Positions 54,201-63,196 of a stretch of 64,000 bases of DNA are shown piece by piece. The position numbers and the translations under genes were made by a program. The DNA is from Caenorhabditis elegans (taxonomy: Eukaryota > Nematoda > Chromadorea > Rhabditida > Rhabditidae). Numbering within the stretch: the stretch's first letter is position 1; the number at the start of each line of letters is the position of its first letter. The stretch is taken from assembly GCF_000002985.6 (NCBI RefSeq), contig NC_003281.10, positions 2,542,001 to 2,606,000 of the forward strand, in the 5' to 3' direction. The notes under the pieces were generated by a model. It ran no database searches, was not told where the DNA came from, and was given only the letters and a program-made list of their open reading frames with translations.

Positions 54201-55022
54201 GGAAAATTTCCACTATTTTCTCAAGATTTGGATCTTCACAGTCCTGAAAAAAGTGCAAAATTATTAAAAATTTCCGAAAAACGACCGAAAAAAGCTGAAA
54301 AAATCTGGTTTGTTCTTGCTTTTCCCCGGAAAAATGCCATTTTTATAATTTTTCCCCGGTTTTACGAAAATTCGGAGAATTTTGCCGGGAAATCTGAAAC
54401 GTCTGGGATAATAATGGTATTTTTAAATTTAAAATAATTTTATTTTCAAGTTTTAAATGAGAAAAAACAAAGACAATTCGCGCGGGAGTGTTTGCAGCTT
54501 TTGGGCGAATTTCTTATATATTTAAGCAAAATTTCAGCTTTTGGAGCGAATTTTCAGCATTTGAGCAAATTTTCAGCGTTTGAGCAAAATTTTCAGCTTT
54601 TTGAGCGAATTTTCAGCTTTTCGAGCAATTTTTACAACTTTTTGAGCCAATTTTCTACTTTTGAACCTTCTCAAGCTGTCTCCCCTACCTTAACAAACGT
54701 GTTAACCGCCATAATCGCGAGATCAGGCTGCGATTTCGCGTAATTCATCAAATACAGATAGACTAATTTCTTCAATTCAACATTATCCGTCTGCATACAA
54801 TTCACCACATCGGGAAATAGAGCGCTGACGTCTTTTCCGACTGTCATACTGGCGATAACCTTCTTCACAGCCTCTTTTTTCTTCTCCTTTTTGTCAGAGT
54901 TGAGCTCATTTTTCAGTTCGAATATTTCTCCTGCAATAAAAATTGGAAATTTGAGTTAAATTCATTGAAAACGATATAAAAATACCTTTCTTTGTGGTGG
55001 TGAAATATTTGGAGTCGGTCAT
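42206..55022 (-). CDS. apb-1: apb-1, beta subunit of AP-1/AP-2 clathrin adaptors
   Basis: Exons in order of transcription: 54986-55022 (ATG), 54689-54930, 53478-53871, 50241-51357, 48726-49338, 47542-47604, 43332-43506, 42495-42649, 42206-42277 (TGA). They total 2868 nt, 955 residues. This beta adaptin forms the large subunit of the Golgi (AP-1) and plasma-membrane (AP-2) adaptors. Residues 1-590 are the HEAT-like trunk ([52 protein letters not shown]). The hinge has a clathrin box, DLLSLDL, then Gly/Ala-rich sequence. The ear follows ([38 protein letters not shown]) and ends QALLN. The exon 4 donor (ATT|GTGGGT) is the only weak junction. One intron (43507-47541) contains a G-alpha gene on the other strand. 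From memory this is Y71H2B.10. Confidence 0.97.
42300..42485. repeat. GCCTACC/GGTAGGC arrays in the last apb-1 intron
   Basis: A 'gcctgcctaccgcctatgcctgcctgcc' block at about 42309-42350 and its complementary form at about 42412-42480 flank 60 bp of unique sequence, so the intron can fold into a hairpin. Confidence 0.75.
43650..44320. repeat. nested inverted repeats in apb-1 intron
   Basis: The outer arms ('tgtgctcaaagtgtgattttcaggcgattttaagccccaaaagcttg' at about 43680-43730 and its complement at about 44250-44305) enclose inner arms built on 'acgtgccaattgaac...ttattattaaactggcaaaacg' (about 44102-44140) and its complement (about 44158-44202). No coding frame. It could be an old MITE with a second one inserted. 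Confidence 0.65.
44591..47241 (+). CDS. divergent heterotrimeric G-protein alpha subunit, nested in apb-1
   Basis: Exons: 44591-44674, 45500-45607, 45679-46093, 46248-46348, 46395-46541, 46876-47241 (TAA). They total 1221 nt, 406 residues, longer than the usual 350-360. MGSLCS offers an N-myristoylation glycine and a palmitoylation cysteine. Nucleotide motifs are present: G1 GIEGAGKTT (usually GAGESGKST), switch-I arginine and threonine in [10 protein letters not shown]3 DMGGQKSE with the catalytic glutamine, G4 NKQD and G5 TQATD. GTP binding and hydrolysis are therefore plausible. A Lys/Glu-rich insertion lies between G4 and G5 ([16 protein letters not shown]). The C-terminus ([10 protein letters not shown]) fits no standard class, and the fourth-last cysteine of Gi/o is missing. 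It runs opposite to apb-1 inside intron 43507-47541. It may be gpa-18; I am not certain. AATAAA at 47294-47299. Confidence 0.93.
44680..45400 (+). repeat. tandem units of about 130-180 bp in G-alpha intron 1
   Basis: Five units each begin with 'tgcctgtaggcaggcggtgaaggcattcttgcctac' (about 44690, 44861, 44994, 45170 and 45336). They continue with 'caagctcttctagcc' and 'ccttgaaaactattttatttagctta...ttttccaattag'. Neighbouring units alternate slightly, so a two-unit higher-order period is possible. Confidence 0.8.
46105..46235. mobile_element. MITE occupying most of G-alpha intron 3
   Basis: A palindrome of the family at 2655-2800 and 35455-35810 ('gtcccatttcgctttgatctccgaaaaatgcggga' and 'cccgcattttttgtagatcaaactgtattgagag'). 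The intron is 46094-46247, so little besides the splice sites is left outside the element. Confidence 0.75.
46545..46855 (+). repeat. minisatellite (AATCCGATTTTTTTGGAAAAATCTGG) in G-alpha intron 5
   Basis: About 11 copies of the 26-bp unit found in PITP intron 1 (33255-33645), in the same orientation on the + strand. It starts a few bases after the splice donor. Confidence 0.9.
47294..47299 (+). terminator. candidate polyadenylation signal of the G-alpha gene
   Basis: AATAAA lies 53 nt after the stop codon. Confidence 0.6.
47610..48720. other. A/T-rich apb-1 intron
   Basis: Homopolymer-rich, with loosely repeated 'aaaatcgatttttagtataaaaat' segments (about 47975, 48310 and 48400) about 90-330 bp apart. 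Nothing coding. Confidence 0.45.
49340..50240. repeat. 'ttctagtaaaagctcgggatttttc' repeats in an apb-1 intron
   Basis: The phrase 'agtaaaagctcgggattt' occurs at about 49422, 49687, 49846 and 49958, and altered near 50086 and 51961, between T-rich spacers. It is a degenerate dispersed repeat with a period of about 110-270 bp. Confidence 0.65.
51360..53470. repeat. long apb-1 intron with internal duplications
   Basis: Three adjacent related blocks of about 140-170 bp carry 'gcctggaattttagatttt...aaaattgagcaaaaa...gaaaaatcgaaaaaaaacgattttt' (about 51354, 51590 and 51725). A further pair, about 52500-52730 and 53010-53220, shares 'tttttcatgcgaaattcgtcaggatcggcag' and 'aagaatttgaaaaccgaaaaatct'. 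No coding signal. Confidence 0.6.
53855..54680. repeat. tandem duplication including the start of apb-1 exon 3
   Basis: 'gattcggatcttcacagtcctgaaaaa...tttccgaaaaatgaccgaaaaaagctgaaaaa' at 53854-53930 recurs at about 54224-54305. 'ttttcaagctttaaacgagaaaaaac...aattcgcgcgggg' at about 54013-54065 recurs at about 54443-54487. The copy near 54224-54244 keeps the acceptor (CAG on the minus strand) and the first codons, DCEDPN, of exon 3, then diverges. It forms a potential decoy exon in the intron between apb-1 exons 2 and 3. Confidence 0.8.
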
Positions 55023-56060
55023 CTTGTGATACCCCTGAAAGATAAATGTGAAAAAGGGTAAAAATTCAAATTTTCGTAATAAAATCGAGGTTTCAAGGAA
55101 ATTGGAGCCGCAGAAGTTGGCGGAGATGCAGAATTTTGGGCGGAAAAGAATGAAAAATCGATAAGTTGCCGTGTGCGCAAAGATTTCCGTCCCGCAAAAC
55201 CTCCAAATATTGCCGAAAAGGGAGAGAGAAGGACAGAGAAAAAGGGATAAAAGTGGCCACGGAAAGTGCGCAAGCAAATCGGGGAAACGCGTCAGTGGGG
55301 AGCCTTTGCGCGTTTTTGGATTTATTTTATTTTTATTTTAATTTCTCGATTTTAAACGTTTTTTAATGTTTTTTTGAAAGAAATCGTTGATGAATCTGGT
55401 TTTTTGATACATTTTTCGCATAAAGTTGATAAAATATGAATTATTGTTATTAAAAATTTACTATTTTGACCAAAAATTATCCACAATTTGTTCGTTACAC
55501 CAATTTTCATGTTTCTGGCTAATTTTTTCCGAAATATTGCATTTTCCAAGTTATTTTTGAATTCCCGCGCAAATTAAAGCAAAAGAAAAGTTAAAAAAAA
55601 AAACGAATTTCTGACCTTTTTTCACTTTTTATATAGTTTTTCGATTTTTTTTTTCCAGAAACATTCCAGTTTTCTGGAATATTTTTGAAATCCCTGTGGT
55701 CATCTTCAACTTTGCAGACTTATAATCTCTGAAACTACTGAAATTAGCCGAATATTGCGAAAAATGACTTGTTTCGAATCTAGTTTCAAACAAAAAATTT
55801 AAAAAAAGGCCTAAATCTGTACTTTTTTAGTCTTTAGAACTGAAAAAAAAAGTTTTTTTTTACCGCTGAAACCCCAAAAATTAGGCGAAATTGACTCAAA
55901 AATGTTTCAAAACAAACTTCAAACCAAAAAAAAGCTTACTTTTTCACTCAAATTCTAGGATTTTGCTGGAAAAATCCCACTTTTTTTTCAATATTTTCCC
56001 TCTTTCAATTAAATTAATTGAATTTTAAAAATCTCCCGGCTTAAAATTACAATTTCAGGC
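55023..56060. promoter_or_regulatory. divergent intergenic region, apb-1 / mdt-19
   Basis: Just over 1 kb separates the two start codons. Near apb-1 (55030-55320) the sequence has balanced composition with GA-rich and CG-containing words ('agggagagagaaggacagagaaaaaggg'). The remainder toward mdt-19 is A/T-rich. A trans-splice-like CAG lies before each ATG. Promoter assignment rests on position only. Confidence 0.5.
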
Positions 56061-57554
56061 ATGAACGAGCCATCGGCCTGCTCGGGGCCGCCCGTAAAGA
56101 GCAAAAGCTCGAAAAACGAGCCATTTTACACATTAAAAGCTCTACTTCCACGTGAGTTTCTTCAAAAATCTGCTCAAAACCCAATTTTTTATTCCAGCGT
56201 ACAGCGAAATTCAGGGAAATCACGATCTTCTCATGTCGTACGAGCTCGGGCCTGTTGAGGGAGGATTCAGTGGTAGCAGACGAGTTAAGGAGAAAATCTC
56301 CTCGTTTTTGCCGCATATAATCGGCGAATTTCACTTGGACGCGACGAAAGAGGCGAGCTCACTGCGAGCTCTCATCGAAAAACCGCCGATTCACAAGGAA
56401 ATTTCGAATTTGACGAGCTCTTCGATGCAGGGATTCAAGCTTTCTGCTGGGCCCGTCGATGAAAGGTGCAAATTCGACGATGTTCTAGATTTTTCTGATT
56501 TAAAATTGAAATTTCCCATTAATTTTGATGTTTTCCGCAAAATATTGCGGAATTTCGCTATTTTTAAACATTTCTCCCATTTTTGTAGAAATCGCTGCGA
56601 GACCCAACGGACGATAGGGACCATGCACCTTTAATTTTTGTAGATTTACTGGTGGCATTTTAAATAGTTTTAGGCCAATTTTTGCACAAAAACGGTGGAA
56701 ATTCAACTGAATAAGCACAGCGCCACTCTTTCGAACATTTTAATTCAATTTCCGCAAATTTTTGAATTAATTCTGGCATTTTTGTAGTGATCGTTGCGAG
56801 ACTCAACAATCAATAGAGACCATGCGCCTTTAATTTTGTAGATTTACGGAAATAATTTTTTAACAGTTTTAGCCCAATTTTTGAACGAAAACGGTGAAGT
56901 TTCGACAAAATAAGCTTATCGCCACTATTTCGAACGTTTTAATCAAATGTCCGAAATTTTTTAATTAATTCTCCTATTTTTGTAGAAATCGCTGCGAGAC
57001 CCAACGGTTTTAATAGTTTTTGGTCCAATTTTTGCACGAAATCGATGAAAATTCCACAAAATAAGATTAAATATTCAATTTTACAGGTCAACACCAACAT
57101 TTTAAACTTTTAAATAATTTTTCCGCTATTTTTCAGACAAATTCTTGCATTTTTGTAGTGATCGTTGTGAGACCCAACCAGCGCAAGAGACCATGCGCCT
57201 TTAATTTTGTAGATTTACGGGAGGCATTTTTAACTTCTTTTTGTCATTTTTTGCGCGAAATCGATAAAAATTCCACAAAATAAGATTAATTAATTAAAAT
57301 TAAATTTTTCCAGATATCGCCACCTATTCGAGCGCCGAAAAGAGGAACCAAATCTGGCGTACAGCGAGAAATTGAATTTAATACGGGTTCGGCAACAATA
57401 CGACGCATATGGATTTGATGATGATGAGACGGAGAAAGGATTTCCGAAGAAACACAAGAAAAAGAAGAAGGATAAGAAGAGAAAGAAGGAAAAAGAAGAA
57501 TTAGGCGATGCGGAGAAAAGAAAAAGAGCCGCCGATGAGCCAATGGAGTTTTAG
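56061..57554 (+). CDS. mdt-19: mdt-19, Mediator complex subunit MED19
   Basis: Exons: 56061-56151, 56198-56465, 57314-57554 (TAG). They total 600 nt, 199 residues. The protein belongs to the head of the Mediator complex, which bridges transcription factors and RNA polymerase II in the nucleus. The central MED19 core is clear: [74 protein letters not shown]. The C-terminus is a Lys-rich basic tail ([18 protein letters not shown]), as in animal MED19. A TTTCAG ends three bases before the ATG, so trans-splicing is likely. AATAAA at 57601-57606. The 848-nt second intron is built of repeats. From memory this is Y71H2B.6. Confidence 0.96.
56560..57240 (+). repeat. four tandem units in the mdt-19 intron
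   Basis: 'tttttgtagaaatcgctgcgagacccaac' or its variant 'gtagtgatcgttgcgagac(c)caac' recurs at about 56580, 56782, 56980 and 57151. Each is followed, except the third, by 'gagaccatgcgcctttaattttgtagatttacgg'. Period is about 170-200 bp. The motif is the complement of the 'gggtctcgcagcgat' MITE fragments elsewhere in the window. Confidence 0.8.
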
Positions 57555-57600
57555 GGGGGATTTTGGGTGGGTTTAAGCTCAATTTTGAGGAAAAAAAATG

Positions 57601-57606
57601 AATAAA
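57601..57606 (+). terminator. candidate polyadenylation signal of mdt-19
   Basis: AATAAA lies 47 nt after the stop codon. Confidence 0.6.
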
Positions 57607-57639
57607 AAAGTCGTATTTATTAAAGGTGGTGTAGCGCCA

Positions 57640-58440
57640 GTGCCTCAATGACCGAATATCATGATAAAAAAATTCAAAAAAAATTTCTAAAATTTATATG
57701 ATTTTTTTTAAATTGAAAAAATCTCAGTTTTTGCCAAATTCCGATTTGAATTTCCGTTTTATTATTTATTTATTGTTATTTTGCCTTATTTTTCACCGAT
57801 TTTCCAAGTTTTCAGTGTATTTTTACATGGAATTTGAAGAAAAAGTCAAAATAAATTAAATTTTCGATTAAAAAGCATTTTTAATTCAATTTTCAGATGA
57901 TTTTCGCGCGAAATTTAGGAAAAATAATTAGCAAATTATGAGAATTTCGAGTAAAATTTTAAGAAAAAAAACATAATTTTTTCAGTTGATTTTTTGAACG
58001 TAAAAGAGCTAGAAAATTTGGAAAAAATTATTGAGGATTCTTTAAAAAAATTATCGCCAAAAGTGATAAAATTGGAAAAAACCCAATTTTTTGAAGAAAT
58101 CTTCTAGTTTTTGGTAAAAAAAAAAAATTTAAAAAACGCATTTATGCGATTTCGAACCTGAATTGATTAATTTCACGGATTTACGCTTTTAAAGTAGCTT
58201 TTAAACCAAAAATTTGCATCTGTTTTGACTTTTTCTTCGAATTTCTTGTAAAAATACACTGAAAACTTAGAAAATCGGTGAAAATTAAGAAAAAAAAATG
58301 AAATATTGGCGGAAATTCAAATAGGAAAGTCAAGTCAAAAACTGAGATTTTTTCAATTAAAAAAAATCATTAAAAAATTTGAAATAATTTTTTGAATTTT
58401 TTTACTATGATATTTGGTTATTGTTGTACCATAGGCATGT
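57640..58440. mobile_element. inverted-repeat element of about 0.8 kb downstream of mdt-19
   Basis: The left arm (about 57640-57860) and right arm (about 58225-58440) are complementary over about 210 bp with mismatches. Examples: 'aattgaaaaaatctcagtttttg' against 'caaaaactgagattttttcaatt', 'aatatcatgataaaaaaattcaaaaaa' against its complement, and 'tcagtgtatttttac' against 'gtaaaaatacactga'. The 365-bp centre is A/T-rich with no frame. Confidence 0.72.
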
Positions 58441-58477
58441 TTTAAAGCAATTTCCCATAAAATAAAATTATTAAATA

Positions 58478-61400
58478 ACAGTCATTCTTGCGCGAATCGC
58501 CATTGCAATATCCTGTTTGCAGGAAGACATTAGAGCATTATGCAGTTGTCTTCGACGCCGTTGGCTCAGCTGACGCTCCAATGAGTGACGATGCTCTACC
58601 ATACAGATGTGTGTTGTTAGAGCCACTGAAATTGGATTTAAAATTAAAAAAAAAATGGAAAAGAATAAAAATCTTTGGAAAAATTGATTTTCTGCGATTT
58701 CCCGCAATTTTTAGAGTGATATTCAAATTTAAATTCAATTTTCAGATGATTTTTGCGAAATTTAAGAAAATTAATTGGCTAATTATGTGAATTTCGAGAA
58801 ATATTCGAGGTTTTTTTTCCTAAATTGTTGACAAAAAATCGAAAAAAATCAAGGTTTCATTTGATTTTCTCAGAAAAAATTAGAAAATAAATTTGAAACA
58901 AATTGAAGATTCTGAATTTGTCGCCATAACTGATCAAATTGAAAAAACGAATTTTCAGTTGAATTTTACAATTTTTGAGTGAAAATTATTAAAAAAATAA
59001 TATTTCGAAGAAATCTTTCAGTTTTTTTTGTAGAAATTTTTGAATTTTTTAGTTGTTTCAATGAAAAAATTTTAAAATTTGGTTTCCGTACGAGAAAATC
59101 AAAAAAAAATTCAATTTCTGCATAGAAATTCAGTTTTTCAGGCAAAAATTGAACATTTCGGTTTTTAATTTTAAAAACATCGATTTTTTTTGAAATCTGG
59201 TGAAAATTGTGTAGTTTTCAAAATTTTAGGTACAAAAATTTCGATTCTGGCTCAAATTGTGCTTAAATTAGTAGGAAAAATCGGAAAAAATTCAGAAAAT
59301 TACAGAAATTTAGCCTTAAAATCGTTCTAAAATTCAGTTTTTCTTAAAATTAAAAAAAAAATCTAATTTCTACATAGAAACTCAGTTTTTCAGAAAAAAT
59401 CTGAAATTTTCAGTTGTTTGAAAAAAAATTTTTTTTCGAGTTTTCAGCTAAAAAATGGAAATTTTTTAAATTCTCGTAAAAATTGTGTAGTTTTCAAAAT
59501 TTTAGGTAAAAAAAATTTCGATTCTGGCTCAAATTGTGCTTAAATTAGTAGGAAAAATCGGAAAAAATTCAGAAAATTACAGAAATTTAGCCTTAAAATC
59601 GTTCTAAAATTCAGTTTTTCTTAAAATTAAAAAAAAAATCTAATTTCTACATAGAAACTCAGTTTTTCAGAAAAAATCTGAAATTTTCAGTTGTTTGAAA
59701 AAAAATTTTTTTTCGAGTTTTCAGCTAAAAAATGGAAATTTTTTAAATTCTCGTAAAAATTGTGTAGTTTTCAAAATTTTAGGTAAAAAAAATTTCGATT
59801 CAAATTTTACACAATTTAACAGTAAAAATCAGAAAAATACACAAATTTATTCTAAAAATCGTTCTAAACTTCAATTTTTCATCGAAAAAATGTCAAAAAA
59901 CCCACTCAAAAAGCATCCAAGAGTTTCACAAAATAGGCTCCAATCAGCTTCTGTATAATATAAAAATTGTTCTTCATTTTTTGGTTCTTGAGTATTTGTT
60001 GAATGAATAATGAACATTGTAATAATGACTGGAATAAATGAAGAAATTGTTGAAATCGACAGAGCTCGTATCACTTTTTTCGCATTTTTTGAGAAAAAAT
60101 AGCCAAAAATTGCGTAGAATGGGGCTATCAAGGCGAGCAGCAGGGCGACAATGTCTGGAAATTTAGCAAATTTGAAAAAAAAATTAATTTTTTCAGTGGA
60201 AAATCAAAAAATGTTGGTATTTTATTGGCAAAACATTGAAAAAATGGGGTTTTTACGATTTTTTGACTTTTTTTCATGAAAAGTTGAATTTTTCCGAGTT
60301 TTCATCGACTTTTTTCAGAATTGCTCCGGAAAAATGTAGATTTTTACTGAAAAAAACGGAAAAATTTTTTTTTTACTAAAAGTCGAGAAAAATTATCAAT
60401 TTTTAGTTCTTTTCCTTGAAAAAATCCAGAATTTTTTTTTCGAAAAAATACGTTCGATTCGTTCAAATTCGTTCAATTTCAAGTTCAAATTCGAAATCGT
60501 TGATTTTTTTCACAAAAAAACCAAACATTTTTCGAATTTTTATCTTAAAAAATCCTTTTTTATTCAATTATTAGATTGAAAATTAAAAAAGTAGTCATTT
60601 CTAAAATTTCTTTTTTTTGTCGAACATTTTCTGGAAAAAATCCAAAAAAATTTGAATATTTTTAGATAGGATTTTTTCTTTAAAAAATATCTGAACAATA
60701 TTCAGAAATTTTTCTAAAAATCTGAAAAGAAAAATATTTTTTTTTGTAGGAAAAACAATAGAAATTGTGGATTTTTTATTTTCAAAAAATAATTTTAATC
60801 CGAAATTCTGAAAAAATTTCCAAAAATCAAGAAAAAAAGTTTTTTCAAATTACCATGAATTTTCAAACGAATGTTTGAGAAAAAGAAAAAATCTGAATAT
60901 TCAGAATTTTTTTAATCCGAAAATTTTCCAGAAATTGTTCTAAACATCTGGGGAAAAATGGTTTATTAAATTTTTTTTTGTAGGAAAAAAAATGAAAAAT
61001 GTGAAGATTTTTGCTAAAATTCAATTTTTTTCAGAATTCTCTCCTACTCAACTCACCCAACACAAAGCTCGTCTGTACCAGTTCTCCTCTCGATAAATAT
61101 GTCTGAAATGTCAAAAACCAATGGCAATTAAATTCATTCAACAATGATCCACTTCGCGATAAATTTCGACGATATCCTTCTGAAAATTAACCTATAAATT
61201 AAATTATTTTTTCTTCATTTTTTTGTTATTTTTGTTTAATTAATATCAGTCAATATTACCTGATATATCATTACATTGACGAAAAAGATTAGCGTGTTGA
61301 TGTACAAGTGTATATGATATATTACCACAATCCAGACGAGCAATCTGATTTGATAGGTGAAGCTGGCAGTTTGGAGGCGGTGTCTTGAAAATTTGAGAAA

Positions 61401-62154
61401 TTTTTGAAGAAAAAATTATTCAAAAAAATTCATTAATTTTTTTAATTAAAAAAGAGTATTAGAAAAATCTATTAAACATTTTTTTTCAAAAATTCGAAAA
61501 TTTTTTATTTTAATTTTTCTAGTTTTTTTGGAAAAAAATTCTAAAATATCAGAAAATATAAATAAATATTTTAAAAATGTTTTGGGATTTTCAAAATTTT
61601 GCAAAAAAAAAGTTTGGAACTTTTCAAAAAAAAAATTTTTTGAACATTTTGCGATCATAAAACAATTTGACAATTCTGAAAAATAAAGTGGTTTTATGGA
61701 ATTTTCGAAAAATTCGAGTATTTTTTCTGTACATTTTTGCTATAAAATATCAGATCTAAAAAAAAATATCCGGCATTTTTCTTGAATTTTGCGATTTTTT
61801 AATTTTAGGCTTTTCCAAAAATTAAAATTGGAATTTTTTGAACTTTTTTGAGTTTTTCAAAAGAAAATCGGCTAATTTCTCGAAAATTCCTGAAAAAAAT
61901 TTGAAATTTGTCAACCAGAAGCAATAAGAATTTTAATTTTCGATATTTTTTTCCAATTTAAACATTTTCAGGTCCCACTTTTGTAACTTTTCAACTAAAA
62001 TTTCCCAAAAATCTCTGTAAAAACCACATAATCTACTAATAATCTACACGAAAAAAGGTACCGTTCGAAATTTAATCGAAATCCAATAATCCGAAAAAAT
62101 CGATATAAATTGAATAGCGACGACATTTAATAATAGAATAGTTTTTTGCTCCAT
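58478..62154 (-). CDS. probable multi-pass membrane protein, exon model uncertain
   Basis: Minus-strand blocks: 62062-62154 (ATG, MEQKTILLLNVVAIQFISIF), 61260-61383, 61057-61179, 59871-60154. A possible last exon at 58478-58630 (MVEHRHSLERQLSQRRRRQ... to TAA) could be joined from a donor inside the fourth block. Using all four as written gives open phase (624 nt). The second block, however, looks far more like a membrane segment in another frame (LVWIVVIYHIHLYINTLIFF). That frame joins smoothly to an internal acceptor at about 61107 (TYLSRGELVQTSFVLG), then to DIVALLLALIAPFYAIFGYFF and SSFIPVIITMFIIHS. Several hydrophobic helices suggest a serpentine-receptor-like protein, but the first junction then fails. 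It may be misread by me, alternatively spliced, or a pseudogene. Confidence 0.42.
59200..59830. repeat. 276-bp tandem duplication
   Basis: 'gtgtagttttcaaaattttaggta' begins units at 59209, 59485 and 59762. The first two units are almost identical across the full 276-277 bp; the third is cut off after about 50 bp. It lies in a probable intron or 3' region of the membrane-protein gene. Confidence 0.88.
60160..61050. other. A/T-rich intron sequence
   Basis: Homopolymer-rich sequence with loose repeats of 'ttttctgaaaaaa' words; nothing coding seen. Confidence 0.4.
61390..62055. other. A/T-rich first intron of the membrane-protein gene
   Basis: Low complexity. A missing small exon could lie here, but I could not identify one with confidence. 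Confidence 0.35.
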
Positions 62155-62239
62155 TTTTCCCTTTTTGAGCCCCAAAAAAAAACATAAAAAAGTTGAGCTT
62201 CTCCCTTCTTCTCGCCACTAATTCAGTTTATTCAGAGAT

Positions 62240-62418
62240 ATGGGATCTCGAAAGTTTGCTGAGAATATTCCGGATATCTTCTCTCAAGAAGAAAAAGAAG
62301 AAGCTCTAGGAGCTCGAGGAGCAGAAAATTCAAATTCCACGGAGCTTTTGAGTTGGATGAGAAACGATGAAATTGGACGGAATTCTGTGATGGATGGACC
62401 ATTTGGAGCAAGAAAAGG
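62240..62418 (+). CDS. probable first exon of a class V aminotransferase-like gene (3'-partial)
   Basis: ATG at 62240 opens 59 codons ending at a plausible donor (AAAAG|GTGCTG). The peptide starts MGSRKFAENIPDIF and ends RNDEIGRNSVMDGPFGARK. In pyridoxal-phosphate class V aminotransferase/cysteine-desulfurase-like proteins of this sort, that stretch runs on into a conserved VVY.DYTASGR segment. That continuation is not in the window, so the next exon would lie past 64000. The phase (one base over) suits a valine codon there. If so, the exons at 63197-63927 are a separate gene nested in this intron. The family call is from memory of the motif. Confidence 0.45.
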
Positions 62419-62867
62419 TGCTGAAAATGCACGATTTGTGATACAGATTACAGAGAAAAACCGGGAATTTCTTTTAAAAAATCTGAAAAAAACTGATTTT
62501 TTGAAGAAAAATTTCCAGACAATTTCAAAAGTTTTATTCTCAAAAAAAAAGTTGTTCAGAAAAATTTTTAAACATTTTTTGGAATTATTTCCAAACAGTT
62601 TCTGAATTAAAAAAAAACGGAAATTTTCCAATTTTCTGGAAAAATACATACTTTTTTCGAGATTGCCAAAAAAAGTGGAAATTTCTCGGAAAAAAATAAA
62701 CAGTTTTTTTTTCAAAAAAATTGGATTTTTCGGGAAAAAAAAATCCGACAAGTCTTGAAATGAAAAAAATTCAGAAGAAAAATGTAGAACTTATCTAGAA
62801 GAAAAATTCGGTTTGAAAGTACAGTACCCTTTAAAGACGCATACTTTTTTGTATTTATCAAAAATTA

Positions 62868-62879
62868 GGCTTGGGCCTT

Positions 62880-62914
<35 letters not shown>

Positions 62915-62940
62915 TAGGCTTAGCTTAGACTTGGGCTTAG
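62868..62940 (-). repeat. telomere-like tract (GGCTCA/GGCTTA)n
   Basis: About a dozen GGCTTA/GGCTCA hexamers. A run of five perfect GGCTCA copies in the middle suggests a variant that has been re-amplified. Confidence 0.85.
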
Positions 62941-63196
62941 AAAAATGAGAAATTCCCAAAAATTCTTAAAAATCCAGAAAAAAATGTCCATGAAATTTTT
63001 TTTTGTCGGAAATTTTCAAAAAGTATCGAAATTTTTTTCCAAAAATTGCTTAAGCTCAGGGAAAAAGAGAAATTCGTGGAAATTCTTCGGAAATTAAAAA
63101 AAAATGTAAAAAAAAAATAATAAAAATTTCGGAAATTTCATCGACACGTATGTTTTGAAAAATTGAGATAAATATTTGTAAATTTTTGATTTCAGG

